Assembly (NCBI GenBank): GCA_029851415.1
Contig: CM056741.1
Location: forward strand, 82,655,782-82,719,781
DNA from: Eretmocerus hayati
Taxonomy: Eukaryota; Arthropoda; Insecta; Hymenoptera; Aphelinidae
Length of the DNA: 64,000 bases
Reading direction: 5' to 3'
Both the position numbers and the translations under genes were made by a program. This document shows positions 1 to 10,639 of this stretch, piece after piece. The number at the start of each line of letters is the position of its first letter. Position 1 is the stretch's first letter. Below the pieces are notes generated by a model. It was not told where the DNA came from, did not search any database, and saw only the letters and a list, made by a program, of their open reading frames with translations.

Positions 1-963
1 AGATTACCCAGGGATTCTATACAATGCCCGAGGCTGCTTGGGTGATGTGTTCAAAAACTTTCGGACGAGAAGGGAAGTTTTACATCAAGTTGATCAAGCA
101 GTATTCTCAAGTGGACAACTGAATGAAATTCATTTGTGAAACAATCGTTGCAACAATAATCATTTAATGATAATAATGAATCAATAATAATAATCAGTCT
201 TACCATTTGGATCGAATGAAGTACAAACTGATCGTTGTCATGCTATCTTGAAATGTAAGGTGATTCCAAGTCGTACATATAATACTCCTTATTACAACAT
301 GTAGATGAGTTATGGCACCGAGATCCGCACATAATGTTTCTTCTTTTAAATATGAACAGCGATTAGTTTAACATTGATTGATTGCGAGCTTATAATCATA
401 CTTCACGACTCCATGACCCCTTGATTTGGATCCCTTAGTCGCAGCCTCTCTTGAACGTAATGAAATCTCTAGTGACACGTCGTCAATCGATATGGGATCG
501 TTGTCTACTTCATTCAAATCATATCTCGGATACCAGCCTTGCAGCAATCCATCCTTAGTCCCAATTTGATAAACACCATGTTGGATATCAATGACAATTC
601 CGAATATTCGAGAAAAGTCGAAGGGCCCTCTGTTTACGGTAGGTAATAGTAACTGTGGTAAGTACATGTTGTAATAAGTAGTATTTTATGTACGACTTGG
701 AATTACCTTATATTCTAAGATAGCATGACAACCATCAGTTTGTGCTTCATTCGAATCAAATGGTAAGACTGGTTATTATTATTGATTTATTATTATTATT
801 AAATGATTATTATTGCGACGATCGTTTCACGAATAAATTTCATTCCGTTGTTCACTGAAGAATGCTGTTTGATCAACTTGATGTGAAACTTCCCATCTCG
901 TTTGAGGGTTTTTGAACACATCGCCCAAGCAGCCTCGGGCATTGTAGGAATCCCTGGGTAATC
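1..963. repeat. Foldback element with ~300-bp inverted arms
   Basis: Bases 1-303 and 664-963 are imperfect reverse complements: the window opens with agattacccagggattc, and the same sequence inverted ends at 963. The loop between the arms holds the integrase-like fragment at 368-667. The right arm is followed to about 1090 by related sequence (repeats of ttctataca), so the element probably extends beyond the left window edge. I infer a foldback or TIR-type DNA transposon. Confidence 0.75.
368..667 (-). pseudogene. C-terminal fragment resembling KRBA2-like integrase/transposase proteins
   Basis: This 99-residue open frame starts at an ATG and has the layout I associate with the C-terminus of KRBA2/SCAN-integrase-like proteins common in invertebrate genomes: a 'vNRG..D..' segment, a 'GVYQIGTKDGLLQGWYPR' core (residues ~32-49), an 'SIDDV..EISLRSREAAT' stretch, and a glycine-rich then cysteine-containing end. 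The usual cysteine-rich tail is degenerate and cut short after one Cys. No DDE catalytic core lies upstream, because the fragment is confined to the loop of the foldback element. It is therefore a remnant, perhaps of the transposase that once moved the element. The family assignment is from memory of the motif pattern and is moderate. Confidence 0.45.
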
Positions 964-1189
964 TAAAGAATGCCCGTTTGAAGGCGGGCAATATGTTCGA
1001 TGAGCGCTCATTGAACACATTACCGGTCATTGGATAGATCGTCCGGGGGTTCTATACATTCCCCGGGCGTTCTATACAAAGCCCAGATTGGACACACTGA
1101 CGGCGGCATATATATGCCGTAGGCCGTTAGAATATCCAGGCCATTAGAATTTTACGCGCGTTAGCGCGTCAGGTTTTCGAACAGTGGTT

Positions 1190-1245
1190 CTGCATCAAAC
1201 ACTGATCCATTATATATATATATATATAATGGATTAGTGTTTATA
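1190..1245. repeat. TA-rich perfect hairpin
   Basis: A (TA)n run is flanked by inverted copies of aacactgatccat and atggattagtgtt, making a nearly perfect hairpin. It lies immediately left of the next foldback element. Confidence 0.7.
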
Positions 1246-1246
1246 T

Positions 1247-1853
1247 ATACAATGTGTTACAGACGGTGTGCACATAATGTAACCGGGGGTAGCAAAAAAT
1301 TGTAATTTTAATTCGTGCATTTCAAATTTCTTGTAAACCCTCGTGGTTTTTCTCTAACTCTCACGCAGAGTATGGCATTTCAGTGTAACGCTAGACGTGT
1401 AATGATTAGTCATCTTCTGCTGTACAGTTTCGCGTACGCGAGGCTGGACCTCGCGCGCGCGAGAAGCTGGATCCGGCGGCGCACTGATTCGCATACGCGA
1501 ATACATTTATCCCTCACGTGCGCGAGTCATGATTATACACCCATTATATGTTCGCGTACGCGAGTCTCGGATCGCTCGCGCACGCGAGGGTCCCCTGTTT
1601 TCGCGTACGCGAATCAGTACGCTGCCGGATAGAGATTCTCGCGCGCGAGGTCCAGCCTCGCGTACGCTAAACTGTACAACAAAATATGACTAATCATTAC
1701 ACGTCCAGCGTTACACTGAAATGCCATACTTTGCGTGCTAATTACGAGAGCCACGAGGGCTTACAAAATATTTGGAATGCACGAGTAAAATTAACAATAT
1801 TTTTGCTACAACCCCGTAATAGTATATACACACCGTCTGTAACAGATTGTATA
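1247..1853. mobile_element. Foldback/MITE with a CG-palindrome core
   Basis: The left arm (about 1247-1471) and right arm (about 1634-1853) are inverted copies, beginning with variants of acaatSTGTTACAGACGG. The core between about 1430 and 1665 is unusually CpG-rich and contains at least six variants of the palindrome TCGCGTACGCGA. There is no coding capacity. Non-autonomous foldback transposon by inference. Confidence 0.7.
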
Positions 1854-1895
1854 CATCTCCCTATATTATATAGTTGAAATGAAAACTTTTGAGCG

Positions 1896-2275
1896 ATTCC
1901 ACCGAATTCCTCTGTATTCCACTGAGTGCCACCGAGGGCCACCGAGGTCCACCGAGCGCCACTACCTTCCACCGAATTCGTGCGAATTCCACTGAATTCC
2001 ACTGACTTCCGCCGAATGCCACTGAACTCATTAGATATTCCACTGAATTCCATCATTCTTCCACTGAATTTCTTTGTTCTTCCACTGAGATTCCACTCCC
2101 TAACATTACCATTTTTCACCTACGTTTTTACGATATTTGACGAAAGTGGCACGTTCTGGCACCTACAATCCACCGAATTCCAATGTGACTCCACCGAACT
2201 CTTAATTATGCCACCGTTATTCCACCGAATTCCACCGAATTCCACCGAACTCTACCGACGTCCACTGAATTCAAT
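1896..2275. repeat. TTCCACCGAA-type minisatellite
   Basis: Short units of about 10 bp (variants of ttccaccgaa and ttccactgaa) are repeated at 1896-2110 and again at 2168-2275, with about 60 bp of unrelated sequence between. The open frames across it are products of the repeat. Confidence 0.8.
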
Positions 2276-2744
2276 TTTTTTTTCGAATCCACCTCATCCT
2301 ATTTTTCTGTACTACTTCATTTTCAAAAAAAGAATAGTCTTTCAATGTCATTGCAACAAGAAGAATATATTCTCTCAACCATGAACGGAAAACAATATGT
2401 ATCAAACAAAACAATTTTTTCAAAACTTGTAAAAATATCAAAATAGTATGAACTATAAAGTGAACTACGAATGTGAATAAGAGAAATATTGCTCAACAAA
2501 AGAGCCATATCAAAAATCAGATCAATAATGAGCCAGTCTCAATCTCTTGGATTCAATCTCTTGATATCGAGAGAATCCATCCAATTCATAGAAACAATTT
2601 ATAAAAACTTTGAAATGAATACAAACTAATAATTTTTGAACCCACTCATTCTCCTTTAAATTTCTATGTCTCCATCTCCACCCTCCTATGAATGAAAGTC
2701 ACATTTTGATGGTCATACTATATGATAAAATGATTCATTTTGAT

Positions 2745-3147
2745 TCATGTTACGTTTCTCACAAAAATTTCATCAGCAACAAGTGACTCCTCCAAAGCCA
2801 TTGTTTCATCTGGGAATGATTTTATATTACCAGCAGATTTTACTCGTACAACATAGGTCACCCCTTAAAATATCAAGAATCGAATCATAATGAACAAAAT
2901 TCACCGCAATTCAAGTCAATAGATCGTTGAAATTTACCGTTTTCTTGCAGATCCCCTATCAATTCTATCTTGTTCGCACGTTCTATTACTGGACAAATCT
3001 CATCCTCGCATTTTATCAAAACAAAATCCAGTTTATACCTCCCGTCAGTGATAATCCCCATCCATTCATTTCCGCTCTTATTGTTCTTCTTCACAATATC
3101 ATCTTTCAGATAACCAACCAATTCTGCAAGTTCACAAATGCACACTG

Positions 3148-3186
<39 letters not shown>

Positions 3187-3934
3187 TCTTCTTTTCAGTA
3201 CATATTCTACATACTTATCAATCCATTCTTCAATGGTACATTCCGGAAATTGATTGATAATGGTTCCGATAGTTTGCCGAATTCTCCGCAATTGAACACA
3301 GTTGAATAACTTTGCAAACTTATTTCATAATGGAGATTTCCCTTGGTAAAGTTCTGATTTGATGCCTGTACGGAGCATTTTTCCGGTAATAGTTTCTGCA
3401 CGTAAATGGATAACATTCATTAATATTCTATATCAATTAGTGGATTATCCATGCATCAATTTGTTCACCACTCACACAATTTAATTTGAATGATTTTTTG
3501 AACTTCTGTATGTTGTCATCATATAAGTTGCACTGCAATTTGATACCACTGTTGTTGTCCAATAACATTTTCATGACTGTGGCCTCAACATTGTCTTTTT
3601 TTCTTGTGAATTGTTCTTCTCCAAGGGATTCATCAACGTAAGCCACTATGGTCCTACAACGCACGTTTGTTCTTCGTTAATCAACCTATACTTATAACTC
3701 ATTTTATCAATAAACAATCAATCCATGCTTATAGCATGTGAGAGAACAACGTTTATCCATGATAAAAACTCTCTACTCGCTAAAGTTTGGATAGATCCCA
3801 TTACTCATCTTTACTCACGTAGTCTTATCACCAATTTTGACTTCATTCCTCAGGAATTCAGTAGTAGATAATTCAATCGTCTTCATTTTTTTGGAGAAAT
3901 TTTTACTCTCTTCTTTGTTCTTGTTTTTGCTCAT
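2745..3934 (-). CDS. RPA-like single-strand DNA-binding protein, Helitron A (five exons)
   Basis: Proposed exons are 3934-3819, 3653-3476, 3395-3215, 3123-2938 and 2863-2745. Each internal junction has GT and AG borders (donors GTGAGT, GTGTGA-type, GTATGT, GTAAAT), the phases are compatible, and the model encodes about 259 residues. Exon 2 has an OB-fold-like 'TIVAYVDESLGEEQF' strand pattern. Exon 3 matches the RPA70 DBD-A pattern of a basic 'NFTKGNLHYEI' segment followed by 'LSINFRNV'. Helitron B has the same five exons with the same splice phases, which strongly supports the model. The likely role is coating single-stranded DNA during rolling-circle transposition. A (TA)n run sits in intron 3. 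The 3' end could continue in a further exon, since the stop directly follows a possible GT donor. I see no internal stop in this copy. Confidence 0.6.
3150..3184. repeat. (TA)n microsatellite
   Basis: About 35 bp of alternating T and A, lying in intron 3 of the RPA-like gene of Helitron A. Confidence 0.9.
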
Positions 3935-3985
3935 TGTAGCTGTTAATTCTGTTACCGAAAAATTGAAATTCATTGTCATGTTCAA

Positions 3986-4411
3986 CTAATTTTCGCCATG
4001 CTTTTTCAACAAGTGTTTCTGTACGAGATCGTTCCTAATGAAGTATCTCCCACAATTTTCACACCTGAATTTTGGATCTTTGTGATTTAATTTGTGTCTA
4101 TTCAAATTCGAAATTGTAGAATATTTCTTTTTGCGATTCCTGCAATTATATCGTTTAATATTTGCATGCGTCTGTGAGTGCTTCTCCATGAACCTTGAAG
4201 CAACAATCAATCCACAAATTCCGCAACTTTTCAATTTATTGACTTTCCTTCTATGTTTGAGATCTTTATGTCTCTCCAAGAATCGAATAGATGAAAATCG
4301 TAATCCACACCTGTTGCATCCGAAATATTCTTCTTTGTCACAAGAATCATTGTTAACAGAGTCTCTACAAAACCTGGAATCTGAATATGTTTCAAATACT
4401 TTGTCATATGA
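3986..4411 (-). CDS. C2H2 zinc-finger protein, Helitron A (main exon)
   Basis: An open frame running from just after a stop at about 4412 to the stop at 3986 contains four C2H2-type fingers: 'CNRCGLRF...H...H', 'CGICGL...H..H', one degenerate finger (second Cys lost, 'CRNRKKKY...H...H') and 'CENCGRYF...H....H'. There is no ATG near the first finger, so an upstream exon is likely, as in Helitron B, where a splice acceptor precedes the fingers. It lies between the acidic ORF and the RPA-like gene, in the same place as its Helitron B counterpart. DNA binding, perhaps to element ends, is a reasonable guess but unproven. The degenerate finger suggests decay. Confidence 0.65.
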   Translation of the reverse strand, partial: SYDKVFETYSDSRFCRDSVNNDSCDKEEYFGCNRCGLRFSSIRFLERHKDLKHRRKVNKLKSCGICGLIVASRFMEKHSQTHANIKRYNCRNRKKKYSTISNLNRHKLNHKDPKFRCENCGRYFIRNDLVQKHLLKKHGEN

Positions 4412-4521
4412 TTACTTGAGTTTTTTCCCCATCAGTTTTTTCCCATATATCGTAGAGAAGGCGATGGTCGATGGTATTTTTTCACGTACAATTTCAAAAG
4501 TTGTAGATGTTTTATATCACA

Positions 4522-4902
4522 CTAAATTTCCAACAATGAATGAATAATGTTTGCAATCTTAAGAGCATATTCGATATACTCTACTCCAGTCAATTCAAAA
4601 GCATTGAAATTGTCATTCTCTATACGATAATTGATAATTGCAAAAACCGCTTCTTTTAGAGTTTCAGATACTTCATTCCAACTTCCGAATTGAGGTATCA
4701 AATCATCCTGTCTTTCTTTATTCTGAATAATTCCGCTAAAGTTTCTCAAGCGATCGTTGTCATCTAAATATTCGGCGTATTTCGAATAATTTTCTTCTTC
4801 CAACAGATGATTCTTTATCTCATCGTTCAATTTTGATAAGCGACCCTCTTCTTCTAAATAAACAATTTCTACTAGTTTTGCTTTCTCCGGATCCCACTCC
4901 AT
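4522..4902 (-). CDS. Acidic Helitron accessory protein (copy A), function unknown
   Basis: This 126-residue ORF starts at an ATG 54 bp after the end of the helicase frame. It is rich in Glu, Asp, Leu and Ile and looks helical throughout. It matches the ORFs at 25673-26110 and 33041-33454: all have an early 'NDEIKNHLLEEE.YSKYA'-type helix, a central 'W.EV...LK' motif and a C-terminal 'L...LKIAN.I' helix. The start is fixed by alignment, 'MEWDP' here against 'MECDP' in copy B. I recognise no family. The constant position directly downstream of the helicase suggests a transposition or regulatory role. Confidence 0.65.
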   Translation of the reverse strand: MEWDPEKAKLVEIVYLEEEGRLSKLNDEIKNHLLEEENYSKYAEYLDDNDRLRNFSGIIQNKERQDDLIPQFGSWNEVSETLKEAVFAIINYRIENDNFNAFELTGVEYIEYALKIANIIHSLLEI

Positions 4903-4956
4903 TCTTTTGAGATCTGACGGAATGACAAAATCGAGACCAAGATAGAATTCTCCTTG

Positions 4957-7900
4957 TCAGTCCTCCAAAATTTCTTTGCAGACTACATTTCAATCGTATT
5001 CGATTCGTTTAATTTATTTTCAATGAATAAATTTCCGGGATCTTTGCTTCTAGACAACGCAACATACAACTGTCCGTGAGAAAATGAAGGCTTCCGTATG
5101 AATATTCCAACATTGTCAAAATCCTGACCTTGTGATTTATTTATTGTCATTGCAAAAGCTAGAACAATAGGGAATTGTTTTCTATATAGGATGAATGGAA
5201 GGGATGATTCACGAGTGTCCAGAGTTATTCTAGGTATAAATACGCAGTTCCCTCTCTTTTCCCCAGTTATTATTTCAGCTTCTATGTTATATTTGAATGA
5301 GTATTTGATCCTTAAACGAGTTCCATTGCACAAACCATCTGTTGCACTTGAATTTCGAATCAGCATCACAATTGCACCAAATTTAGGTGGAGGAAGACCT
5401 TCTCTGATGTCATTTAGGAATTCTATTGGATATTCCAAATGAATGTTATCGTCAGATTGATCAACTCCTTTGTGAGTAGCAACATCTATACTGTAATATG
5501 TTTTTGTATCACCATCCATCATTTTTTATATTTTCCGATTCAATCTCAGAGTATCTTCATTATGTCGAGCCAAAACAACGCTATCAAGAGGTGCAATCCC
5601 TTTCATTTTCCCGAAGATTCTCTTACATACATCACTTGATCTCCACTTTTCGGGAACACATAAAAGATTTATCTCACCAGAACCAACTTTCAGTAAAAAT
5701 TCCGAAAATTCAGTGTTTTGAGTTCATAGATTTTTTTTCAAATGCATAACATTGAATAGATGCCAGAGATGTGAAGATTTTATTGTTTCATTCACGATCG
5801 TGCTCCTACATCCGTTAGGCACTATCGGCAGAGTTTGCCCGAAGTCTCCACCCATAATCACCAATTCCCCTCCAAATGGTTCCTCACTAAAACTTACATC
5901 ACGCAAGGTCCTCTCAACAATATCAAATGCTTTTTTTGAAATCATTGAGGCCTCATCCCAAACCACAACATGAGCCTCTCTCAATTTTTTCTTATCGAAA
6001 TCAGATTTCAAGAAAATGCTTTCGATTGAATCTAAATTTAGTGGTAACTTGAAAGTTTCATGACTTGTCAGCCCTTTAGGCAAAAGGATTGAAGCGATTC
6101 CTGTCCAAGCTACAGATAAAACTTTTTTACTAATAGATAAAAAATAATATATCGAAGTTTTGTACAAGAATGTCTTATCACATCCTCCAGGTCCATCTAT
6201 AAAATTCATCATATTATCCATACTCACTAATCGATCGAAAAATAATTTTTGATCTTCGTTCAAAATAGCATGCGTCGCTTCGAATTTTATCTTGCATTCA
6301 TGATTTGTTGAATCATGGTCTTTTTCATCTTCATGATCATTTTTATAGTTCACATCAGGCATAGGTAGATTGAAATCGGAACAGGACTTGTCGTCTAAAC
6401 TCAAAATACTGTTAATGTGAAAGACAACGGAATTGTCACAATTCTCTTCGAGATCTTTAGTGAGAAATTTTTTATATCTTTCCCAAATATCTTTCGCATT
6501 GAACGTTTCAGACAGGAGAAACCAAGAAAAGAATTTTCTCAACTGTAGAGGTAACATGATTGAACATGCTTCGTCAAAAATATCATAAATTTGTTTATCT
6601 GTTTCTATGAGACCCAAAGCCATCGCTGCCACTCGAAATGAATCATGAGTTATCCCATCAACAGTCCTCAAATCTCTGAATGAAATAGCGCCTTTCCTAC
6701 GATTCAGTATCAACTCCAGGAAGAATCTTTCGCTATCTTTCGGAGATACAACATTCAATCTGCCAATAGTTTTGTATTTGATGTTGTTCTTTCTCCTCAC
6801 CCATTCTTTCATTCTTTTGTCAAATCGATAGTATTTAACGATATTTATATGTCTTATGCCCCTAGCAAATTTGTCCTTTTTATTCAATTCGAACCAAGCA
6901 GTCAATGCTGTTTTCGATTTTATCAACGCTTCAACCTCTTTGTCTTCCTCAAAAAGAATTTTTCGTTGATTCTCGAGATGGACTGGTAATCTTTCAACAG
7001 CATGACCCCTACCAACTATTGGAAATTTAGCCAATCTCCATGCACATTCCATCGGGCTTAAATATTTACCATCAATGTATTCATTCATTGTGAATCTCTT
7101 TGACAATTTCATGACCATCATGATTCTGGATTATTTTACAACGAGCTTTATCATGACCCTTGGGCAAATATTTGTAAACGTATTTGATACTTGTTATTGA
7201 AACGCAATATTCTACATTTATATGGCATTTGAATTTTCTCAACAAAAATCCATCGTATGGTACAACCATTAAATTGTCAATTGGCAATCTCTCGCAATTT
7301 CTGTTTGAAATGTACCTATAACCTCTACATCTGTTATCTCGTCTCCTGTGAGTTGGATATCCATCTTTATTGATGGATGTCGATTCTTGAAATTGTTTTG
7401 GAAAATTTTTTTCACAATTTTTTGTTTCCGGATCATAGCATTTTGTTTTATTGGAATTTGGACCGTGGAGCATATGTTGTAAGACCAATTTACGCAGTAC
7501 TTCATCATTTTCTGGAATTTCAGCAGAGATGAATTTATCTATCAAGTCAGGAGTTCCCATCTTATGGTTTGGATGTAAGGTTATCAGTAAATGAGCATGA
7601 GGAAGTCCTCTTTTTTGGAATTCAACTGTATGCACATGAGCTATGGCTTTACCGAATATATCATTACTCATGATATCTATCGAAAGCTCATCTAATTTAG
7701 TTTTGAATAATCCAACCATTATGTTCGGAATATCATTAGGCGTGGTACCTCTTGGGAATTTTCTCAAAACTCTCGTATTTTCATCCCACTTTGGATTACA
7801 AGTCATCGTAATAAATACATCTGGTCTTCCCTTTTCTCTCATTATGGCCATTGCATCCTGATAATGCTGTTGCATGTAACGAGGACCACCAATAAATGTT

Positions 7901-9373
7901 GAAGGTAAAATATATAAATTTCCCAATCTCTCTTTTTTCTCGAAATTTTTCGATTCATTCGATGCAGCGTTCTCCACAGCGTCAAACAATCCTTGATAAC
8001 ATTCAATTCTGAGTTTTTTCTGATTATTCTTCGAAAAATCCATTCTATTACTTTCAACCATGATGTAAGCATTTATGAACTTCTGTTAAGTCAGTCTACC
8101 TCCATATAATAATAGGCTAAAATTTTTGTCATTAGGCCTGTAAGACAAACGGTAAGAATAAAATTCCAAGGGTGAAAGAAAATTTTTCTTGGATACATTT
8201 GGTTTTTTCCTGTAACCTGTACTCCAACCTAGGTCTCCTTTCGGATAGAATATGGGGAAAACCATACGATCAACATGATGTGACAATTCGTTCAAATAAG
8301 TCCTTTTCACTTTCTCTCCTATAAATTTAGAGTAAAAACATAAATCAAAGTCGTATGGTATACCCGTGTCTGAAACTACAATACCTCCGCACTCAGATGT
8401 CAGGGGTTTATTGTATCTATGCTGCTGTTTGTCATTTTTTCTGACGAAATAAAGTTTGTGATTTGGAAGTTTTCCACACTTAGTCACTTCGAAGAAATAC
8501 TTATATTCTTGTGCATAAGGATTCTGTTCCATGATATCTGTCAAGATATTCATATGATTCTCCCTCAATTCGTCATCTAAGTTTTTGCCTTGACTAACGT
8601 CATCGAAAACTTTCAACCTTTCAGCAGTTGCAAATCGATCATCATATATATAACTGTGATAATTTGGGCTTCTGATTTTTTTTCGGAAGCAGGTGATCAG
8701 GAGTGGTGTAGAATACTTGACCCTGAATTTTCATATTGTATACACACTTCATGTTTTTTACATCAGCACTGAAAGCGGCAAAACTGAAACTGTTGTTGTG
8801 ATAGCGTATCAAATGCCTGGAAGCAACGTCATAGAGGAGAAGTTTCCTCAATCTTTTGTCATATCTACTCAGTGGAGATAAAAGAATTGTCCCTTTTTTA
8901 CAACAAGAAGATTTCCTTGACTCATTTTTCCAGTAAATAGCCCCACAGTGCTTGCACTGGTAATCGAGATCACCGTAATCAGATACATGGTTCAATTTTC
9001 TTTGTACCTTGTATGAATTTTTTGTCTTCGTTCGGAACCTAGCCTCATACGTGGGTAATGAATCGACCTTTTCATATTTTTGATAATTGCTAACATTCAA
9101 AGAATTTGAATGCTTCATTCGAGATGTTCTGTTTCCATACGATGCATTGAATTTTGGCTTTGAACATTGATTGATATTTTCCAATGATTCTTCTTCCCCA
9201 ACAAATGCTCTAAATTTAATCTGAAACTTCTCTGACTTTTGTGTCTGCGAATGAATTCCATTTCTGGATACATGGGACGATTTCAACTTCTTACAACCAA
9301 TCTTGAATGAATGGTATGAGTTGAAATTTTTTGGTTCACGGTTAATGACCTCTTTAGAACTTTTTCTCTTCAA
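4957..9373 (-). pseudogene. Helitron A Rep/PIF1-type helicase, broken
   Basis: The reading order on the minus strand is an N-terminal Cys-containing region and Helitron-like N domain (9373-8086), Rep with the HUH motif 'KRGLPHAHLL' (near 7610) and a two-tyrosine motif 'KYVYKYLPKG' (near 7170), then a PIF1-type helicase (7121-4957) with Walker B 'VVWDEASM' and late motifs 'TINKSQGQ' and 'VALSRS'. Breaks seen: a frameshift in a TATATATA run near 8642, a stop replacing a conserved Gln at 8086-8088, a 4-bp duplication of the ATGA type near 7081, two in-frame stops between 5724 and 5523, and a small frameshift just before the end. Walker A reads GPGGCDKT, with Asp in place of the conserved Gly. 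Not translatable as one protein, although catalytic HUH and Tyr residues survive. Confidence 0.9.
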
Positions 9374-9808
9374 TTAACAACTCCGTTTGAGCTCATTAGT
9401 AAGCTCTCCGCTTATTACATCGAAATGTCCAGAATCTTTCTGCCCGGAGAATAAACCATGTAAATCTGATGAACTTGAGTCACCATTGAAATGGATAATG
9501 TTTTCCGAATCGTTGAAATGAACCTCTACGTTTATATAGTATATTTCTGTGAAAGCTTTGATTCCAACTTCTTTGCCATAAAATTTGTCTCTAGACATAT
9601 GTTCACAATATTGAACAGAATTTTTAATTTTATTATAATATTCATTTCCCACCATGAAACTTTTGTATTTCATCCAATTCGAACAAATATATTTGACAAT
9701 ATTCAAACGTGTCGATCTGTGGAACTCTTGATTTCCATGCAAATAATAAGAAAAACATCTAAATAGGCAGTTGCCATCGCCTAACATGAATGTGACTCGT
9801 TTTGACAT
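9374..9808 (-). CDS. OTU-family cysteine protease, Helitron A
   Basis: A 144-residue ORF with the OTU catalytic segment 'GDGNCLFRCFSYYL' near its start and the C-terminal His motif 'SGHFDVI' near residue 129, so Asp, Cys and His are all present. I chose the ATG at 9808, not the upstream open codons, because it aligns exactly with the OTU start in Helitron B (Met, eight residues ahead of DGNC). The stop codon TAA is followed immediately, in the same frame, by the Rep/helicase frame. Known OTU proteins are deubiquitinases; its function in a Helitron is unknown. Confidence 0.8.
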   Translation of the reverse strand: MSKRVTFMLGDGNCLFRCFSYYLHGNQEFHRSTRLNIVKYICSNWMKYKSFMVGNEYYNKIKNSVQYCEHMSRDKFYGKEVGIKAFTEIYYINVEVHFNDSENIIHFNGDSSSSDLHGLFSGQKDSGHFDVISGELTNELKRSC

Positions 9809-9844
9809 TTTCTTTCTTGATGGAATACCCCTCAAAATCTCCAA

Positions 9845-10639
9845 TAATTCATAAAAAAGCCTCGAAAATTTGAAAAATGTAATATCAACTTGATTTTTGT
9901 TCGTAATCGATCACACTAATCACCATTTGTCATGTTCCAAATCAGTAAGCATTATTATGTCATTATATGTATTATTTACCTCGATTTTACCTTGTCTATT
10001 TTGAAAATGTTTCAGATATGAATATATATACCTGAAAAAATTCACTCTTCATTACGTCATGGTCCATTCATACATTAATTTAGTCAATTGTCAGATATTG
10101 TACCACAGTTCTCCCAATTCTCTGAGATTTCTGATAAGAATATGCGTTGAATTTTTGATTTAACACAAATATGGAACCTATCATACATACTATCCAAGAT
10201 TTTTACTCGCAAATATTTGCAAGATCTGTTTTATTCCAAAATTCATTTGAGAATACTGAGACTCGACCATGGCGTTAACTGTGTACGTCGTGTACGCGTA
10301 CCACAACTCATGGACTGAAAATGCCAAAACCAAAGAATTTCTTACATATTCTTTTAAGAGTTTCTTATCTCTTCTCTGAACACTAAGTCCACCAACGTGA
10401 GAGTGAATAAGTTCTCTCATCATCCCCAATCAATTTCAGAAAACAAATTTCCACGATATTGTTTCATCAACACACAGAGAGCTCGCCTATTATCTCGGAG
10501 GTGACGCTTGTCATTTGGTCTGGGATTAATTGACTCTATCTTTGAAAATTTATTGGTACATAATTATACTGCACAATCATTTTCAACACCATGGCTAGAT
10601 GATGGAATTGCCATAGAAAATATGGTCTTAAATTGTTCC
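9845..10639. other. Non-coding stretch right of Helitron A
   Basis: AT-rich sequence probably including the 5' terminal region of Helitron A. The only ORF (10190-10429, minus, 79 residues) has no recognisable motif and no counterpart beside Helitron B, so I do not call it a gene. Confidence 0.5.

Larger units (their letters stand above)
2745..9808 (-). mobile_element. Helitron A (body; termini not resolved)
   Basis: Reading right to left on the minus strand: OTU ORF (9808-9374), Rep/helicase (9373-4957), acidic ORF (4902-4522), C2H2 zinc-finger exon (4411-3986) and RPA-like gene (3934-2745). All are on one strand with short spacers. HUH Rep joined to PIF1-type helicase is diagnostic of Helitrons; OTU and RPA cargo are known from animal and plant Helitrons. 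I could not locate the TC and CTRR-type ends by eye, so the coordinates cover only the coding body. Confidence 0.85.

Noticed and set aside
1896..2384. 152-residue ORF over the TTCCACCGAA minisatellite
   Set aside because: Its length derives from the repeat having no stop in that frame.
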